From Isoetes taiwanensis (taxonomy: Eukaryota > Streptophyta > Lycopodiopsida > Isoetales > Isoetaceae): DNA of 64,000 bases. The notes beneath the pieces are model-generated. The model did not search any database. It saw only the letters and a list, made by a program, of their open reading frames with translations, and had not been told where the DNA came from. The position numbers were made by a program, and so were the translations under genes. Position 1 is the first letter of the stretch. The number at the start of each line of letters is the position of its first letter. The stretch covers positions 302,835 to 366,834 of the forward strand of contig JAJEKV010000041.1 of assembly GCA_021234155.1 (NCBI GenBank). Reading direction: 5' to 3'. This document shows, one piece after another, positions 61,739-64,000 of this stretch.

Positions 61739-61952
61739 TACGTTGCAGATTCATGTTGTTGTTCTCTAGGGAATTATAATTTCAGGATACACAGAACATG
61801 ACGAAGTTTTCCTTGCTATAAGATTATGACATCTGGATTCTTGGTCTGAACGTGTATGCTGGGATAGAAGCTTTAGACATAGAAATAAGGTTTATCCATC
61901 GTTAAATAATTGATGCTGGAGGAAAATAGATGTTATTTTGGTGTTATGTATA

Positions 61953-62057
61953 CAGGAATGTCAATTTACTTGACATTCCTGAGATGGAAACAGGGCGACG
62001 CGCGGAGCGCGGAGCCCTGTTGACATCTCAGGAATGTCAAGTAAATTGACATTACTG
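61953..62057. repeat. 105-bp inverted repeat (hairpin)
   Basis: Arms AATGTCAATTTACTTGACAT and its complement continue inward through CCTGAGAT and AACAGGGC, with a small mismatch, around a GC-rich loop (GACGCGCGGAGCGCGGA). The left arm itself contains the smaller palindrome GTCAATTTACTTGAC-type. Confidence 0.85.
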
Positions 62058-62068
62058 TAACGTGGAAG

Positions 62069-62241
62069 ACAGTTAGATTCAATTCCGTCGCCAAGAATGT
62101 CGAGTAAAAGGCCTGAATGTCGGGTAAAAAATCTGAATGTCGGGTAAATGCGTAGAGCTAAATTTTATTAACATTCCTTATAAGAAAAGCGCCACGTGGC
62201 AAGGCGCTACTGGTGGACGCGGCGGAATTGAATCTAACTGT
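62069..62241. mobile_element. 173-bp MITE-like element
   Basis: 19-bp perfect terminal inverted repeats: ACAGTTAGATTCAATTCCG at 62069-62087 and its complement at 62223-62241. Non-coding interior with three spaced copies of GAATGTCRGGTAAA (62095, 62115, 62135). No obvious target duplication. Family unknown. Confidence 0.7.
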
Positions 62242-63308
62242 TTTTTACGCTTTGGGGAATGTGTATGTGTGTGGGTACGTTGAAAGAATAAAATAGATAT
62301 TATTTTTGGAGTATGCATTGCTGAACGGGTATGTGAAATGTGGGAACCTAACAAAGGTATTTATTAGTTATTAAATCAAAATACGGTAAGGTGGAACGTA
62401 ATGATTGCAAAGCATTCTCAAAATGGACCAAATGCAATATGTGGGTTTAAATGCATATGTAGTCTCATTGACTAGTATTCTTATAGCATGCAGGCCTTAT
62501 TGATGAAGGTGCTTGGCATTTTGTATTTACGCAAAACTATTTCTATGTTCTACCAGTGATTTCCCATTGTGCATGCAAGGTTAATCTCTTGGGGCATCTC
62601 GGATTCATTGATGAAGTAGAGGTTTTCCTTATAGTGTTGCCTCAACAGTATTATGTGTTTTATTTCATTGCCTAATACTTCAAAATTGCATGGTGATATC
62701 AAGCAAAGCACCAATATTATACACACTACTTGTGTGGACATTTGTCTCTGTAGTCTAGTGGTGATACATTAATTCTAGAACAAATAGGTTGTGATGTCCC
62801 CCTCATTTATACGATGCCTCGATCGTATAAATGCTGGAGATCCCATTCATATCAACCTTCATGTTCGGCATGCGGCCATCCATCATACATCATACTCTTG
62901 CTGGTGCTCAAGGAGGTGACTTGAAATGTCTTTTCCCATCTTCCTTGTGGTCGTCCTAGCTGTGAAACCGTGAAATATAAGTACATAGCAACATGCATAT
63001 AGCAATATATAAGTAGGCCATAAAGGATGGGGCATTATAATCCAACATAGTGACAGAGACATATCAACAACATGACATGGTGGAGATCCTACCCCTAGCT
63101 CAGACTCATGAATATGACGGACAGTCTAGTTCTCCAGATAACAAAAGACGAAAAGCTAGATTCTTTTGCCTACTTCGAGCCACCAGAAGATATAAAGCAT
63201 GGTTTCGTTAATTGGTGAGAATAACGCAATTTTGAGAATTTTGACCTCAGCTAATCTAGTCAAGCAAGAGTATTTTCTCCTACTTCTAAAGCGCGATTAT
63301 TGATATAT
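62242..63308. other. Non-coding, with hairpin and possible LTR-like edge
   Basis: A perfect 11-bp stem, ATTTATACGAT-GCCTCG-ATCGTATAAAT, lies at 62805-62832, just after TGTGATGTCCCC. Such a TG start could be an LTR edge, but no partner copy is in the window. No gene recognised. Confidence 0.35.
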
Positions 63309-63378
63309 ACACCACTATTATTGATAGTAGATACATACACCACTATTATTGATAGTATATACATACACCATTATTATT
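63309..63378 (+). repeat. 28-bp tandem repeat, 2.5 copies
   Basis: 63309-63336, 63337-63364 and a partial third copy, each starting ACACCA and containing TATTATT. It lies immediately before the ATG of the hypothetical frame at 63380. Confidence 0.9.
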
Positions 63379-63379
63379 C

Positions 63380-63697
63380 ATGGGTATAAATATATCCGCA
63401 CTTGAGTGCAGGAGGCATTCATTTGCAATGTCTCGGCAGTCAGGATCTGCTACCGATAGAGCATGGTTGTTTGCTCCTGCTACCAATATCGAGACCATCA
63501 CTTGCTCCATGACTTACAATGATATGGTTAACTGCATTCAGAGAGGCATCCAGCTTGATCCATACTTGCAGTCCATAGCTAATCGCCGCGAGATGGATTC
63601 CCTCGGTTACCACCATGTTGTTATTCATCTCGTATGGCTTCATGAGCGCTACGCCTATGAGATTAACTCCATATGCCTGCGTGGTCACGACGAGTAA
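63380..63697 (+). CDS. Hypothetical protein, 105 aa
   Basis: ATG-started open frame without recognised motif. It is soluble-looking, with mixed charge and an amphipathic C-terminal half (NCIQRGIQLDPYLQSIANRR, then HVVIHLVWLHERYAYEI), ending GHDE then TAA. Codon usage is GC-richer than the surroundings, which is why I list it. It could be a gene, an exon, or a fragment of a retroelement gag. The minus strand is also open over most of the same stretch, which lowers confidence. Confidence 0.35.
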   Translation: MGINISALECRRHSFAMSRQSGSATDRAWLFAPATNIETITCSMTYNDMVNCIQRGIQLDPYLQSIANRREMDSLGYHHVVIHLVWLHERYAYEINSICLRGHDE

Positions 63698-63862
63698 CTG
63701 TTGTGATATAACTGTGCTTTAGGTGTATGTATCACCTATTCAGCAATATATAATGTAGTGATGTTCTGGCAAGTAAGATAGAGAAATGTATAAGAGCTCT
63801 TGTATTAATCTGAAAAATGCAGAGAGTAATGAATAACAACTACTTTAATGTACCTTGAAGAC

Positions 63863-64000
63863 TCAAGTCTCATCTCCATCCTCTGAGGCCTCTTTGGCCA
63901 GTAATTCTTGTAATTGAGCCGCTACACTTGCAAGTATCACAACCATATGTGGCTTGTCCTTGGCGGACCAACCATAGTCTATGGTTTTGAGATGTTGATA
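63863..64000 (-). CDS. Partial C-terminus of an unidentified protein (runs off the right edge)
   Basis: Minus strand, open from the window edge to a TGA at 63865-63863: 45 residues with DYGWSAKDKPHMVVILASVA, then AQLQELLAKEASEDGDET. A helical segment with an acidic tail, coding-like in composition. The family is not recognised and the start lies outside. Confidence 0.4.
   Translation of the reverse strand, partial: YQHLKTIDYGWSAKDKPHMVVILASVAAQLQELLAKEASEDGDET

Noticed and set aside
62789-63048. Solo LTR starting TGTGATGTCCCC and ending CCAACA
   Set aside because: The flanking five bases do not match, there is no second LTR, and nothing fixes the right end.
1-64000. CRISPR arrays, operons, rRNA genes
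   Set aside because: None seen. The direct repeats present are tandem duplications or transposon arrays, and gene structure is spliced and eukaryotic.

Overview
The window is nuclear DNA of a land plant. The evidence is AT-rich sequence with GT-AG introns of roughly 50-400 bp in every complete gene, a PPR-DYW relic, a Ty3/gypsy chromovirus, a CACTA element that has captured photorespiratory-gene exons, and plant-type promoter motifs (site II and telo box). The species cannot be named from the sequence. The density of old insertions and the protein divergence fit a non-flowering lineage (bryophyte, lycophyte or fern), but that is inference.

Three genes can be reconstructed exon by exon with intact frames and splice sites. 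They are phosphatidylinositol synthase (PIS, + strand, 20685-22708, 10 exons, 224 aa), the ribosome-biogenesis factor NOP53 (+ strand, 50037-52531, 12 exons, 404 aa), and the diphthamide zinc protein DPH3 (- strand, 58518-59713, 3 exons, 80 aa). They are unrelated housekeeping genes, widely spaced and not co-regulated in any visible way. Short hypothetical or partial coding stretches lie at 56.6-57.0 kb, 63.4-63.7 kb and at the right edge.

The rest is accessory DNA. 1-8.3 kb holds a three-copy dispersed/tandem repeat family (2.7-7.2 kb) and a 349-bp tandem duplication (7.6-8.3 kb), followed by a broken PPR-DYW gene (8.3-9.6 kb). 12.46-18.45 kb is a complete but non-autonomous CACTA transposon: 15-bp TIRs, 3-bp ACT target duplication and subterminal repeat arrays. 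It carries intron-containing fragments of serine-glyoxylate aminotransferase fused to another gene fragment. 25.16-28.92 kb is a defective chromovirus with two LTRs, a CCTTA target duplication and a gag-to-RT deletion. 33.6-38.7 kb holds exon fragments of chorismate mutase, an FBL4-like F-box/LRR protein and an ABCB transporter. 39.56-41.32 kb is a foldback element whose two 318-bp arms appear identical; its left arm is split by a 1.03-kb insertion. Two Helitron-type 3' ends (42.69 and 53.41 kb), two tRNA-derived SINEs (19.1 and 61.2 kb), a MITE cluster with an iterated 14-mer (62 kb) and several small tandem duplications complete the picture.

The most interesting objects are the exon-capturing CACTA element, the foldback element with its nested insertion, and the run of gene fragments ending at a Helitron-like terminus.
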